A model generated the notes under the pieces. That model was given only the letters and a program-made list of their open reading frames with translations, searched no databases and was not told where the DNA came from. 64,000 bases of DNA, from NCBI GenBank assembly GCA_021432635.1, contig MU270046.1, forward strand, positions 409,913-473,912, in the 5' to 3' direction. Below are positions 9,686-21,368 of this stretch, in pieces. Position 1 is the first letter of the stretch. Each line of letters starts with the position of its first letter. Position numbers and translations under genes: made by a program. The stretch is from Thozetella sp. PMI_491 (Eukaryota; Ascomycota; Sordariomycetes; Chaetosphaeriales; Chaetosphaeriaceae).

Positions 9686-11695
9686 ATGAAGGGCTTAAAT
9701 ATCTTGGTCTGGTCTAGTCTTGCCTTCCTAGGCGAGACCCTTGTGAGCCGCAAACATGTGCTTCACGAACGAAGGGAAACATTACACCCGGCATGGAAAC
9801 GCCACTCCCGTGCGCCGTCCAACCACATTCTTCCTGTCAAGATTGGTCTCAGGCAGCAGAATATGGAGCACATGGATCGGTACATTATGGACGTGGCCGA
9901 CCCGTCATCGCCGAACTTTGGCAAACACTGGTCAGCCGAAAGGGTCGCGCAGACATTTCGTCCAGCCCAAGATACCGCAGATCAGACAGTCAGGTGGTTG
10001 ATTGAATCTGGCATTGCACTAGAAAGACTCGGACACTCTCAAGGTGAGAAAGCACGGGTTTGAATCGTCTCGATGTCCATGTCCTTCTGACTCACTGTAT
10101 CTCAGGAAAAAACTGGATTCAGTTTGACGCCACAGTAGAAGAAGCAGAGCGCTTATTCGATACCCAGTATCATTACTACAAACATGAAAACGGGGATACC
10201 CAAATCGCATGCGATCAGTACGGGCTCCCCGGCCATGTGAAGCATCATGTTGACTTTGTCATGCCTACGATTCACTTGAACGGCATGGTTGCAAGTAAGA
10301 TAGGAAGAAGATCACTTCAGGATCACTCGGTGTCAGAGATCCCCCAGGACCTAGCGGCGCGAGCAAAAGAGGACCTTTCGAACTGCAGTCAGCTCGTAAC
10401 TATCGAATGCGTACGTGCTTTATACAACATTCCTGTTGGTAAATACAACCACAGCGGTAATCAACTAGGCGTCGCCGAATGGGCCGATTACCTCTATCTA
10501 CCCGATCTAGCTATCTATCTCAAGAACTGGACGAACCCGCCCATCCCAACTGACGTTGTACCCGAGTTCATTTCCATCGACGGTGGCCTGGTCGGAAACC
10601 TAACAGTGGCACTAGAGCACCATGTATTTGAGGCAGGCTACGACCTCCAGACTTCGATTTCTCTTGTCTATCCGCAAGGCACACGGCAGTATCAGATCGG
10701 CGACGGGATCAACATTGACAGCGCTGGCACGTTCAACATCTTCCTAGATGCGCTGGATTCATCGTACTGTACGAGCCAAGGAGGCGATCAGCCTTACCTT
10801 GATCCGTCGTACCCCGATGCGAATGCGGCGGGCTACCAAGGTCCGACACAGTGTGGTGGCGCTCCGATGTCGAACGTAATAGCCGTATCGTATGGGCAAC
10901 TTGAGGGGGCCCTTCCCGTTTTCTACCAGCAGCGCCAGTGCTACGAATGGGGTAAGCTGGCGCTGCAAGGCACAACCGTTATTTTTGCCTCCGGGGATGC
11001 TGGCGTGGCCAATGCATACAACGCCAACCATCCCACCATCTGTCTCAATGCCGAATATGGATATGTGGATGCCAATGGGACCAAGTTCTTACCTTCATTC
11101 CCACAAAACTGCCCATATATCACAACTAGTGCGCACCCTTTCTCTTAGGTAGATGTTGTGGCTTCATAGAACTAACATGTCCCTTACAGCCGGCGGCACC
11201 CAGCTCCTAGGGAGTATCGAGGAAGGCGAAGTAGTTGCACCCTTCAGCGGAGGCGGCTTCTCCGACATTTTCGCCGCACCACCGTGGCAAAATGCAGCCG
11301 TGTCGGGTTACCTGAATGCCAACGACCCCGGCTACGGACCAGAAGTGTTCAACCGATCCGGCCGTGGGTTTCCCGATATGGCAACCATAAGCACCAACGT
11401 GGCTGTTGTATACTTGAACCGGACCCTCGCCATCAGCGGCACATCGGCTGGGCCGCCTATCTTTGGCTCCATGATCACGCTACTCAACGAGGAGCGGCTG
11501 CACGCTGGGAAGCCGCCGATTGGGTTTCTGAACCCGCTGATGTATGCGCATCCGGAGATGTTCAATGACATCACGGACGGGTCGAATCCAGGCTGCGGGA
11601 CCGATGGGTTTCAAGCCGCAAGGGGCTGGGATCCCGTCACAGGGCTGGGCACACCAGATTACGAAAAGTTCCGGAGGGTGCTTCTAGCCGTTTAG
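9686..11695 (+). CDS. Secreted sedolisin-family (S53) protease, tripeptidyl-peptidase-like
   Basis: Three exons (9686-10043, 10106-11128, 11190-11695) give 628 residues. A signal peptide at residues 1-20 is followed by a pro-kumamolisin activation domain (residues about 35-185; QQNMEHMDRYIMDVADPSSP), then the S53 catalytic domain. The catalytic set is complete: Glu and Asp in EAGYD (about 295 and 299), the oxyanion Asp in ASGDAGV (about 417), and Ser in SGTSA (about 546). A C-terminal calcium-site region, NDITDGSNPGCG, is also present. Such enzymes act outside the cell at acidic pH, removing tripeptides or cutting internally. Intron 2 has a clear ACTAAC branch site. Which S53 subtype it is cannot be settled by eye. 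Confidence 0.93.
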
Positions 11696-12527
11696 GGTGA
11701 TGATTATATTCGTCGGTAACTACTGTTTGAGCGAAACATGGGTAAGAATATTACTCGTTCTCGGCGTGGCTTGTGTTGTAGTTATGTGCGAACATGCTTC
11801 TGTCTTGCTGGCATATCCGGACCTGCTGGCTCTACTGTTGGCTGCATCCTGAAGATACGGACTAGGGAATTGTGACGATCTACCCTACCCACTATCTCTT
11901 GAGTAACACAGATATCGTCTTCCCTAAATGGTTCATAATAGTCTCTATCGAGGACGGCAACAATCACAGATTTCTTCTGAGTTCGATGTGAGAAATCGAC
12001 GATGGTTTGGCGGAACTTGTCAGCTGATAGCTTTTCCTAAACTGGCTTTATTATTCGGTCCCTAATTTCATCTCCAGGCATAGGTGCCACGTCCTATTCC
12101 TTATTCGTACCCGCCTGCTCAATGCCACAAGTACTTGTCATGTCAAGTCGTGGTACTATAGAAATAGTTCGCCAAAATCGAGCCAAATAACCGACCTGCC
12201 AATGGAATCGAGCAGAATTGAGCAGCCTCATATCTGCCTCGTTACGCCACACGAGTGGTCAGCACCGCGCTAGTCTATGTCTTGTCGTTGCTGCCGTATT
12301 CTCGGATCGATGTCGCGTCATCTGGCGGGGTCGTAAGAGATGCAGCGTGTGGCGTTGTCCATGCATAGTACTGTTTTCGTATTAATACAGCCGCAGACTG
12401 GGCACCCACGATCTTCACTTATGTCAGATCTTGATGCTAGCTTCAGCAAGTAATTGGCCGTGAAGAAAACTTTGCCACCTTGTTCTATCTATGAAACGCG
12501 ATGATTTCGTTTACCGAAAAGGCTACT
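11696..12527. other. Intergenic 0.83 kb
   Basis: The spacer between the sedolisin stop and the P450 start. It holds the first gene's 3' region and the P450 promoter. It is AT-rich, with no convincing ORF or repeat. Confidence 0.45.
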
Positions 12528-14257
12528 ATGCTAGCCCTTGCTGAGAACACCCACTTGATCGCTCTTACTGTTGCTGTAGCTATTACTGGTGTACGTATTC
12601 TTCCTCTGTTCTAAAAGTTGCGCGGGCTCACATATAGCGAAAGGCGCTTTACCACAGCCACTACGGCCCTCTTTCTCATATCCCGGGACCTTGGTACACC
12701 AACTGGACTGGTCTTGTTCTCACGTATCACTGGCTTAAAGGCGAAAGAAGCCATTACGTGCACAGACTCCACCAGAAATACGGCAAGCATCCTCTTCCGC
12801 ATCGTTGGAGTTCGCCGAGATTGGAGCTAAATCGCCTTCGTAGGCTCTGTCGTCCGCATCAGCCCTACCGAGGCGGACTTTTGCAGCATCAGTGCCAAGC
12901 AGCAGATATATACCGTCAAGGATGCGTATAACAAGGCAAAATGGTATGAATGGTTTGTGGGTTCGAATAAAGCTAGCGTCTTTGCTATACGCGACCCGGA
13001 GGCGCACCGACGTCTACGGCGGCATTTGTCGGGTCCCCTTTCCGAAAGTTCGCTCAAAGAGATCGAGCCGGTTATTCGCAACCGAGTTGATCTAACTATC
13101 GAGAAACTGAGCTATGACATGAAGATGGACGGTGCTTCTAATATCCTGAAATGGTTCATGTTCATGACTACGGACATCATTGGACTGCTCAGCTTCGGGA
13201 TATCGTTCAACATGCTCGAGGATGGCAAGGTATTACCCTCCCCCGCAACTTTTGACTTAAAGAAGCACAATGGGAGTGCTATCTAATTTACTTTTTCCTC
13301 TCTGTAGGAAAATCAATACGTTCAAGATATCGAGAACTTTGCCAAGGCTAGTTCCATCACTGTCGCAATTCCACGAATTGTCGCCTTCCTCCATGCAACG
13401 CGACTCCCTGTCCCTTTCGCGGCCCTAAAACGGGCGACGGAGGTTTGCAGACCTGTCTCTGGAGCGTTACCGTGATGTGGTGGAGAACGACCCAGACGAC
13501 GCGCAACTCACGCTCTTTACCAAAGCATTTCGAGCCACGGATAATGACGTCCTGACCATCCCAGAGATTCATGGGTCCGCAATGACATACCTCATCGCGG
13601 GTAGTGACACCTCGGCCCACACTCTGACGTACTTGGTCTGGTCCGTGTGCCGCGCTCCCGTCATCCGGGACCGGCTTGTTCGTGAAGTGCAAGGGTTGCC
13701 CGCTAATTTTGCGGAACACAACTTGCGTGGGCTTCCATATCTGAATCAGGTCATTGACGAAACACTCCGACTATACTCTGCGGCACCGTCAGGATTGCCA
13801 CGCGAGGTGTCCGAGAAAGGAGCTCATTTATGTGGCTACTACTTCAAGGGCGGTTTGACGGTCTCGGTGCAGGCATACAGCATGCATCGTGACCCGAAAG
13901 TTTTCCCTTGCCCAGAAGTCTTCGATCCGTCACGATGGGAGACCGCTACCAAAGAAATGAACGACAGTTTCATGCCTTTCGGCGGGGGTGCTCGGAGTAA
14001 GCTTGATTATTCTTCCTTCATCGTTTGTTCGCGGCCACTTTGGTGCCCGTTCTTCCGCTGACGCACACCATCTCCTAGTATGTATTGGTATCCATTTGGC
14101 GCGTATTGAGCTCCGACTCGCGACGGCTTTGTTCTTCCGTGCATTTCCATCTGCCAAGATCTCAACCAAGGATGGCATGTGCGATGAAGACATGACACCC
14201 GAGATATACTTTCTACTGACGCCCAAGAAAAAGCGGTGTCTAGTTGAGAGTTGCTGA
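12528..14257 (+). CDS. Cytochrome P450 monooxygenase, one frame break
   Basis: Exons 12528-12590, 12638-12782, 12844-13229, 13308-13996 and 14079-14257. An N-terminal membrane anchor is followed by the proline-rich HIPGPWYTNW. Then come the I-helix AGSDTSAHTLTYL, the ExxR in DETLRLYSAAP, a PERF-like FDPSRW and the heme loop FMPFGGGAR, joined across the last intron to CIGIHLARIELRLA, so the heme Cys is intact. Intron 2 (12783-12843) uses a GC donor (GCAAGC). Near 13441 the frame must jump by one base to connect ALKRATE with FADLSLERYRDVV; a 100-nt intron could bridge it but would delete a conserved stretch. The product would have about 486 residues. It resembles the P450s of polyketide clusters such as the CYP59 group (low confidence). 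The substrate is unknown. Confidence 0.82.
12783..12843 (+). other. GC-AG intron (donor GCAAGC)
   Basis: A 61-nt intron. Splicing TACG to GCTCTG restores YGSVVRISPTEADF, a well-conserved P450 segment. No GT donor does this. Confidence 0.65.
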
Positions 14258-14796
14258 CCAGTAGCCTCATTCTAAAAAGTTAGAGTAGCTCTAGGACATC
14301 CTCGTCAGGGCGAGGTCCCCACTGAGCATCAGCACACAGCCTTGCATCTTAATTTTCCCAGTACCATTTCTTGATTGCATCAAAATCACGGCATTTATGG
14401 ATCATCTTAAATTTAGACCACCTTTGAGTTTTCTCGTCAGGGTGTGCCATCCATGGCCAACCTTGGACCCACACTGATGGGATGTAGTTGTTGGACAATT
14501 TAGGCCTCCGTAGCCGCTAGTGCAGAACCGCAAACTTTGACTAAATTAGGCAGCTCGACAACTCGCTCATGCAATAGCTGTGCCCCACAATGCACCTCCA
14601 TCACAGTGATCTAAGTTAGCCGGGATGGGAAACAATACAATTAACTGGTAAAATGAAATGCTTTTCGGCGCCTATTTCGTTTGCCGTCAACGTGGCGACG
14701 ATTGGTTTTTATTCGACCATTTTATCAATCACGACCTCCGAAACAGCACCCTAGGGCCATAGATAGCTATCAGCTATACAAAATTCCTCATCCAAC
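14258..14796. other. Intergenic 0.54 kb
   Basis: The spacer between the P450 stop and the amidohydrolase start. It serves as promoter for the latter. I see nothing else in it. Confidence 0.45.
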
Positions 14797-16380
14797 ATGC
14801 GTTTTTCTGACACGATGCGGAACGATGACCGTGCGGCGCAAATCCATCCCGTTCATGATGTTTCTCCCTTCAATATTCGCAGTGCCTCCTTGGCGCCTCT
14901 GCCTACGAGATGCGACGGTTATACCTCTTCGTTTAGAGAGCCATTACAGCAAGCGGACGACGGCTGGGCCTTGGTGAATACTTCGAATGGAATGCAAAAT
15001 GTTGGGTCTCTCTCATGTGTTCGTCCCGATGCTTCCCAAGCTCTGGATTTCTCCTCGACCTCGAGTTCGTTCGACTCGCCCACGGACGATACGACGTATA
15101 TCTTTGCCGACATCGTCATTCCCGGACGTGGCCAGCCTATCCCAAATGCCATTATCGCCGTCTCTCCGTCAAGCGGCAAGATCACGCACGTAGGCTCACA
15201 GGCCAATTTTCCGAACCCTCCGCCCAAATCCAAGCAAGTACACGTGCATTGTCTTCTCCCAGGCCTTTGGGACGTCCACGCCCATTTTACTGGAATCACC
15301 CAAATCGACTTTCCGGAGATGATCACGACGCATCCAGCCACCTGCGGGGCGGCGATCGCGCGCAGCTTCCATGACACTCTCATGGCCGGCATTACCAGCG
15401 TCCGGGACGTAGGATCCTTTGCCGTGGAGGCCCACGTTGCTGTTGAAAAAGGGTACATTTTGGGTCCCACCGTTTATGGGTCAGGAGCAGCTATTGGGAT
15501 TACTGGAGGTAGTTGTGACGCGGTTATGTTTCCAGCAGACTTTATGTATGCCCGCTTTGGTGTTGACCACAGCAACTACTGGGCAGGCTGTGGGATGATG
15601 GTTGTGGCTGATGGCGTGGATGAGTGCCGAAGAGCTGTGAGGCAGCAAATTCGCCGCGGTGCCAAGTGTATCAAGATTGTGGCGAGTGGGGGAGTGCTGA
15701 GCCGAACCGATGATCCGCAATACAGGCAGTATTCGGACGAAGAGCTCCGTGTGCTAGTGGAAGAATCCAGTCTCCAGGGAAGGGCGGTCGCCATCCATGC
15801 ACACGGCAAGAAAGGCATCATGGCTGCCATCAAAGCCGGCGCCCACACGATTGAACATGGAAGCTACATCGACGAGGAGGCTGCCACTCTCATGAAAGAG
15901 CGAGGAGTGACCCTTGTGGCTACTCGGCACGTTGTCGAGGCCGGTCTGAAGCGTTTGGACAAGATGCATCCGGCTACGGCGCGCAAGATGGTCATGGTGG
16001 CCGAGAGTCACAAGAAAGCTTATCAAACAGCCATCCGGCTAGGGGTAAAGATAGCTATGGGAACTGACATCGCGGGTGCAGAACCCGGGACAGAGATGTC
16101 TCCCGGGAAACAAGCCTCAGAACTTGTCTACGCTGTCCAAGCTGGGCTTACGCCTCTACAGGCGATTGAGGCTGGCACAATAAACTCGGCCGAGACGCTA
16201 GGTCCGCAGGCTCCTAAGAAAGGGTTGATTGCGGCGGGATGGGATGCTGATATGATTGCGGTGGACAAGAATGTCTTGGAGGATATTACCATCATTTCCA
16301 ACCCGCAAAACATCAGATATGTCTGGAAAGAAGGGAAGGTCGTGAAGGCACCAGGACACTGCTCTACTTTAGGCGTGTGA
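14797..16380 (+). CDS. Amidohydrolase, ochratoxinase-like metal-dependent carboxypeptidase
   Basis: A single exon of 527 residues. It follows the sequence of Aspergillus niger ochratoxinase, as I recall it, along most of its length. Shared segments include LLPGLWDVHAHF, THPATCGAAIAR, YWAGCG, ADGVDECRRAVRQQIRRGAK, IKIVASGGVLSR and AGAHTIEHGSYIDEE. The binuclear metal ligands are all visible: H161 and H163, carbamylated-Lys candidate K293, H334 or H336, H354, and D424 in MGTDIAG. Ochratoxinase hydrolyses the amide bond of ochratoxin A and acts as a carboxypeptidase; the natural substrate here is unknown. The N-terminal extension of about 75 residues has no obvious signal peptide. A prolidase or imidazolonepropionase-like role is the alternative. 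Confidence 0.87.
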   Translation: MRFSDTMRNDDRAAQIHPVHDVSPFNIRSASLAPLPTRCDGYTSSFREPLQQADDGWALVNTSNGMQNVGSLSCVRPDASQALDFSSTSSSFDSPTDDTTYIFADIVIPGRGQPIPNAIIAVSPSSGKITHVGSQANFPNPPPKSKQVHVHCLLPGLWDVHAHFTGITQIDFPEMITTHPATCGAAIARSFHDTLMAGITSVRDVGSFAVEAHVAVEKGYILGPTVYGSGAAIGITGGSCDAVMFPADFMYARFGVDHSNYWAGCGMMVVADGVDECRRAVRQQIRRGAKCIKIVASGGVLSRTDDPQYRQYSDEELRVLVEESSLQGRAVAIHAHGKKGIMAAIKAGAHTIEHGSYIDEEAATLMKERGVTLVATRHVVEAGLKRLDKMHPATARKMVMVAESHKKAYQTAIRLGVKIAMGTDIAGAEPGTEMSPGKQASELVYAVQAGLTPLQAIEAGTINSAETLGPQAPKKGLIAAGWDADMIAVDKNVLEDITIISNPQNIRYVWKEGKVVKAPGHCSTLGV

Positions 16381-16735
16381 TTCTGATTACAGGGCTTTGT
16401 ACTGCAAGGGTGTTAAAGTCAGTATATAATTTCGGATGGAATAGATGCTTTGATCGCCAATATCACTGAAATCTAGTCATGACAGGGCCACCTTAGAACC
16501 ATTTTTTCGGCTTATTCCTAGTACTATTAAGGTGCTTGGAAGTATATGCCATCATCATTTCCTCCCTTTCATCTTCCTGAAGAAATGAAGGCAGCTCTGG
16601 AGATTTAACGGAAAAAAACTACTAATTTGGCCATTATCTTGGTTATCGGCATTGATGCCAATAGAACCACGCTCGATGTCACCATCATACAAGTGTACCT
16701 CCATAGAGTGGAGCTAAGTGACACCTCTTGGGCAA
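16381..16735. other. Intergenic, convergent 3' ends
   Basis: A 355-bp spacer between two convergent genes, AT-rich. It probably holds the polyadenylation regions. I see nothing else. Confidence 0.45.
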
Positions 16736-18451
16736 CTAAGAGAAGCAATCCAACTTTTTAAGCAGCCTTCCTCCCAGCGATGACGAGGTTCTTCCGACTT
16801 GTTTATCTGCATCCTTCTGTTCCTCACGAAGCGAAGGTGAAACGCTTGAGCCATTTGGAGTACTCTCGTCATCGGTACGGAACGGGTGATCGATGCCTAG
16901 CGGGTGCGCCGATAGACCGCCTCGCACTAGCCTATCCAAAGATTCTCGAATCCGCTGAACGGCCAAGAGGACAACATTGACAGGCTGTTCGGTGAATACA
17001 AAGCGGTAATGTCCTGGTCGATCAGAAAACGCAAACTAGCAAGCAGTTTGAGTTAGCTCCCAGGATCTACCGAGAATTCGCTCGGATACTGTCTAACTTC
17101 TTACCTCGCCCGGATTGATGAATACACCGTCGTCCACCAGCCACTTGCAAAGTCGAATTTCCGCGCTTTCAGTTCTGCTAGCATCGGCCTGACTGTCCTC
17201 AAAGTACCCTAACCATTGACTTAAATCGATGAATACGAACAATCCCGAGGTCGCTTGTTGGAAGGGTATGCTATGACGAATCATGGCATCCGAGACTAGC
17301 GAGTACGTCTTGGCCAGACGTTCCTGATATATGACGCGGTATTCTTCTACCAGATCGAGGTTACCCATGAACTGCGTGACAAAAGAATCTGAAAACGCTG
17401 TTATCCATGTAAACCAACTAGTAAGCAGCGGACGAGGTTAGCGAGAGGTCCAAGAACAGCCCAAAAAATATGTTCACTTACGTGACTCGTTTAATGGCAG
17501 CAAGCAAGGCATCATTGCGTGTTACAAGGAACCCCATCCTCAGCCCACCCATGTCAAAGTCCTTGCTGAGACCATAAAGCCCGTGAACCATCTGTCGTGT
17601 ATCGATTGATACATCTAGGTCAGGCTCAATACTATGCACAGAGGAGAATTCGGCGTCACCAAACTGAGACAGTGCGTAGATCTCGTCCGCGACTAGGTGC
17701 ATATGCTGCAGGGCGCAGAACCTAGCAAACGCTCGTAGCATTTTGGAGGAGTAGGATCGGCCTTGGGGATTGGCGGGATTGCATATAAAAAGCATGCGAG
17801 GCCGGTTGCCTCTCGCCACCGAGGCATCTGCCGCTGAGTGCAACAATCGGATGACCTGGTCAATGTCTTCCTCTTCTCCGCCGAAGGGATCGTCCACTCC
17901 GGTCATAGAAACTGGGACGGAAACAGTTTCTGTACATGTTGACAGATCGTAGTCTAGCATGTAGAAGGTAGGGGTCGGCATTAAGATGGCGTCTCCCGGT
18001 TCGCAAAGCGTCCACGCCATTAGGTTGATTAGCGCTGTTACCCCGTTCGTGGCTACAATGTTGGATGGCTCGATAGGGCGCGCCGGAGAGAAGAATCGGT
18101 TGAAGAAGCCTGCCATGGCGCCCTGTAGTTCCGGCGTCCCAAAGATTGAGCCGTAGGGAAGCTCTAGATTGCGATTCAGCCAAGGTCATCCGCAACTTGG
18201 CAGAGATGCAGTTTACGTTTATTAATTTCCAACGCCGTCGCATACTCTTTGGTGTAGCTCTCCATCCAGTCTCTCATCAGGATATTGAGGGCTCCAGAAA
18301 GATTGATGACACCGCCAGGCTGCATTTCTGGGTCATATTGAGGCCGCTGCTTGATTTGCCCCATCAGATCCCATGCTTTGCCGTGGTGAAACGAGGCAAG
18401 GGCACGCCTGGACGGCCCCCACCGCAAGTCACTGGCCTGGCTCTCCGTCAT
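16736..18451 (-). CDS. PLP-dependent aminotransferase class I/II, ACC-synthase-like
   Basis: Four exons (18451-18217, 18163-17482, 17417-17105, 17035-16736) give 509 residues with exact phases. Fold-type I features are ATNGVTALINLMAW near 125, the cofactor region FICNPANPQGRSYSS, DEIYALSQFGD with the PLP-binding Asp and Tyr, and the Schiff-base Lys in YGLSKDFDMGGLRMGF. The C-terminal GLFVFIDLSQWLGYF and INPGE...FAFSDRPGHYRF match fungal 1-aminocyclopropane-1-carboxylate synthase-like proteins. That group includes true ACC synthases, general aminotransferases and the C-S-bond enzyme GliI of gliotoxin clusters; which reaction applies cannot be read here. The start has a CACCATGA context. A Ser-rich tail of about 50 residues ends the protein. 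It is divergent from an S10 carboxypeptidase. Confidence 0.88.
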
Positions 18452-19047
18452 GGTGAGATTTGCCACTTGAATCAAACAGTGTCGCGAAGTATCGAGCGCG
18501 TATACCTTACGACAGTGAATGGTAGGTGATTTGACTTTGGGCTATGTCAGTATGTCCATCGAAGGTCATACGCCTAAGCGCCGCCCTCACCAGCGGCTAG
18601 GACGGTAGATCGGGTGGAGTCGATAATTCAAAAGTTTATGTCGGAAGTGCCAAGCAAGGGAGGCGCCTAACCTAAACAGGGAAGGAATACCGGCAGACTA
18701 TGCCTAGTACAGCAATCCGGAGCGCATGGGACGTTGTACAGATTACTTGGGCGACGTCAGGCTACTCGAATGGCTGGATTTTACTTCTGACTGATGCTAT
18801 CGTTTTTTTTTTTAACGGGCTATCCGCGATGCTCTCTGGTCCTAGTCACCAACTCTCGTTTCCAATACGTTAGTTGTAGGTCCTTAACACCTGTTCAACC
18901 AGGCCAACGACAAGATAGCATCCAATCACGGTGGTGCTATTCCGCTTCGGGACGCACCGGAAGGCCGATAACCACACCCTAAATCGTCACATCTCACGCG
19001 TTGACATTCCTCACTATCTTCACCACCCCAAATTGAAGGAACCAGCG
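18452..19047. promoter_or_regulatory. Divergent promoter of aminotransferase and S10 carboxypeptidase
   Basis: A 596-bp spacer between divergent genes, allowing joint control. It contains a T-run at about 18808. I found no convincing dyad. Confidence 0.45.
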
Positions 19048-20885
19048 ATGCTCAATACAGCCGCGTTAGGACTCGTGTCCCAAGCAGCTCTGCAAAGCGC
19101 CTGGGGATCTCAGCGTGGTGCTTCGTTCTACAACAGCGCCCCTACACCACATCGTCAGTTGGACGACAGTATCTGTCCTGCCCACGTAGATCATTTCACA
19201 GGATCAATTAGCCTTTCTCATGGAAAAGAGCTGTTTTATTGTCAGTTCTCCCTCTTTGCCACTCCGATAAGTTGGCTGACCTGCTCTCGGGCAGGGCTGT
19301 TTTCTAGTGCTTCGGACCCCGAGAACGACCCGTTGCTCGTCTGGCTCACTGGGCAAGTAGCTCCGCGAGCCTCCTACACTTTCTATATCCCTGCGCTGGA
19401 GACTTACAGAATATATTGCACAGCGGACCAGGTGGCGCCAGCACCCTCGCCGCTGTCACTGAGGTCGGCCCATGCTTTGTCAACGTCACAGACAACTCGA
19501 CCTACCACAATCCTCACCACTGGGCGCAACATGCCAACCTCCTCATCCTAGAGTAGGTAAACCTTCAGTAAAAAATATTATGCAGGAGAGCAGGCAAAGC
19601 CGACTCAAATTACGGACAGTGCTGACCAGTTCGTCCCTACAGCCAACCTGCGGGAGTCGGCTTTTCGAAGGCCAGCGCCGATCCTGAACACAAAGTCAAA
19701 ACACTCGAAGCCGCCACGGAAGATTTTGTAGACTTCATGCACCACTTCGTCACCGATCTATTCCCACAGCTTTCCACGAACGAGCTGCATATTGCAGGCG
19801 AGTCATATGGTGGCCGCTGGGCTCCTGCTTTTATGCACGCATTGGCCTCCCTTGCAGACGTGCAATCTACCCGTGCTATTCCTAACCCTCTCGGCTCCAT
19901 CATACTTGTAAATGCCGTTATTGGCACATTAGGGGGGCAGCTGGCCACGGCGAACTACGATTTCGGTTGCACTCCAGACGGTGTAGCCACGAAGTTAGGC
20001 ATCGGCTACAACTCCACAGTCTGCTCAGTAATCCAAGAACTGGGGCCCGAGTGCGAGTACTACGGAAATCTATGCGAGTTTACTAATAGTATCAGCGTCT
20101 GTAAAGACGCCTCTGCCTTTTGCGAGGGGAAAATTGCCCCCTTAACACGAATCCCATCCCGCAGCATGTACAACGGTAAGAAACTCAGTCCCCGGCCCCC
20201 CTTCCTCAGGCTCACTATTCCATACTCTTTGCGGCCAAGACCACGAATATTTGAGTTTTATGAAAGGATTAAGCTGATCTCGATCACTAGTCGCCCAGCT
20301 ATGCACCAATCCTGAAAAGCTATGCCTGCCAGCGTGGGATGCAACGATGAGCTTTTATGAAAACCCCGTCCTGCGGAAGGCGATGGGAATTAACAGCCAG
20401 TTTATCTGGTCTCCCGTGAGCTTCGATATCGAACAAGATTTTGAAGCATCCGGCGCTATCTCGCAGTCAGTCATCCCTCAGGTTCGAAGCCTGCTTGATA
20501 GCTACAAGGTTCGTATTCTCGTCATGAATGGGGATCTAGATGCCTTAGTGTAAGCTGTGCCAGTTCAATTATTGCCGTCCTTTCTAGCACTTCAAATTTT
20601 ACCAACTGGTAGCGTTAAGGACACACTGCTAATCTATACCCTAATAGCGTGTCTTCGGGACAAGCTCGCATATTTGATAACTTGCCTTGGCATGGGCAGC
20701 TCGACTATCGACAACAGGCGTGGAGGAACTGGTCAATGCAAGACAGCAAGGGTAGTATTTCAGGCGGCCAAATCAAAAACTCAACTCTGCTTAAATTTGT
20801 GAGGTTCGAAAACGCCGGGCACATGGTTCCTGGCGACGACCCGTTGGGGGCTGCCACAGTACTTGAAGAGTGGTTAAAGAACTAA
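19048..20885 (+). CDS. Secreted serine carboxypeptidase, family S10
   Basis: Six exons (19048-19240, 19295-19352, 19424-19552, 19643-20175, 20291-20549, 20648-20885) give 469 residues. A signal peptide (MLNTAALGLVSQAALQSAWG) is followed by the S10 fold: LFYWLFSSASDPENDPLLVW, LDQPAGVGFS, the catalytic Ser in GESYGGRW, Asp in NGDLDALV and His in NAGHMVPGDD. All three catalytic residues are present. The substrate-carboxylate loop reads WLTGGPGGAS rather than the usual WLNGGPGCSS, so the conserved Asn is a Thr. Exon 2 ends at a GC donor (GCAAGT). S10 enzymes remove C-terminal residues at acidic pH, in the vacuole or outside the cell. A second family member lies at 61647-63466. Confidence 0.9.
19353..19423 (+). 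other. GC-AG intron (donor GCAAGT)
   Basis: A 71-nt intron. Splicing ACTGG to CGGACCAGG restores LTGGPGGAST, the most conserved S10 loop, so this donor is strongly supported. Confidence 0.75.
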
Positions 20886-21368
20886 ACAGACCCCGTTCGT
20901 ATAAACCAAGGTAGTTACCGTAGGAAAATAGACCGAACTTTTGGTTCTGGTCATACGTGGCGGCTCCAGCTTTGGCCTTTGGTTTTGGTAAGAAGAGCCT
21001 GCACTGTTGCACAGGCCGGTGCCCTCGTTAACAAAGTGTTAAATTTTAAGAATACTTATCATAGCTCTTATATCACACCTCTGGATCACCGTTGCCAGGT
21101 ACAGGTTTTATTGCCGCTAAATCATGATTCGTTTATGTTAGGCGATGCACCGAACCTCAGCCTTGGAAGGATAGTTACGAGGTCGTTTCGATCCATGTTT
21201 GGGCGCTCGCGTCAGAATCGACCTAGGAAGGTGAGAAACTGTGGCAGTTATCGTCCCCCTTCAACCAGTCTTTTTAATCCTTGTTCAAAGAAGCCAGAAC
21301 ATTTGCTTGCTATGCATGGTAATGACGGATGTGCAAGAAGGGAGTTGACCAGGAAGTCAGTGGTCTAT
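20886..21368. other. Intergenic, convergent 3' ends
   Basis: A 483-bp spacer between the S10 stop and the cupin stop. It contains only chance ORFs. Confidence 0.45.
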
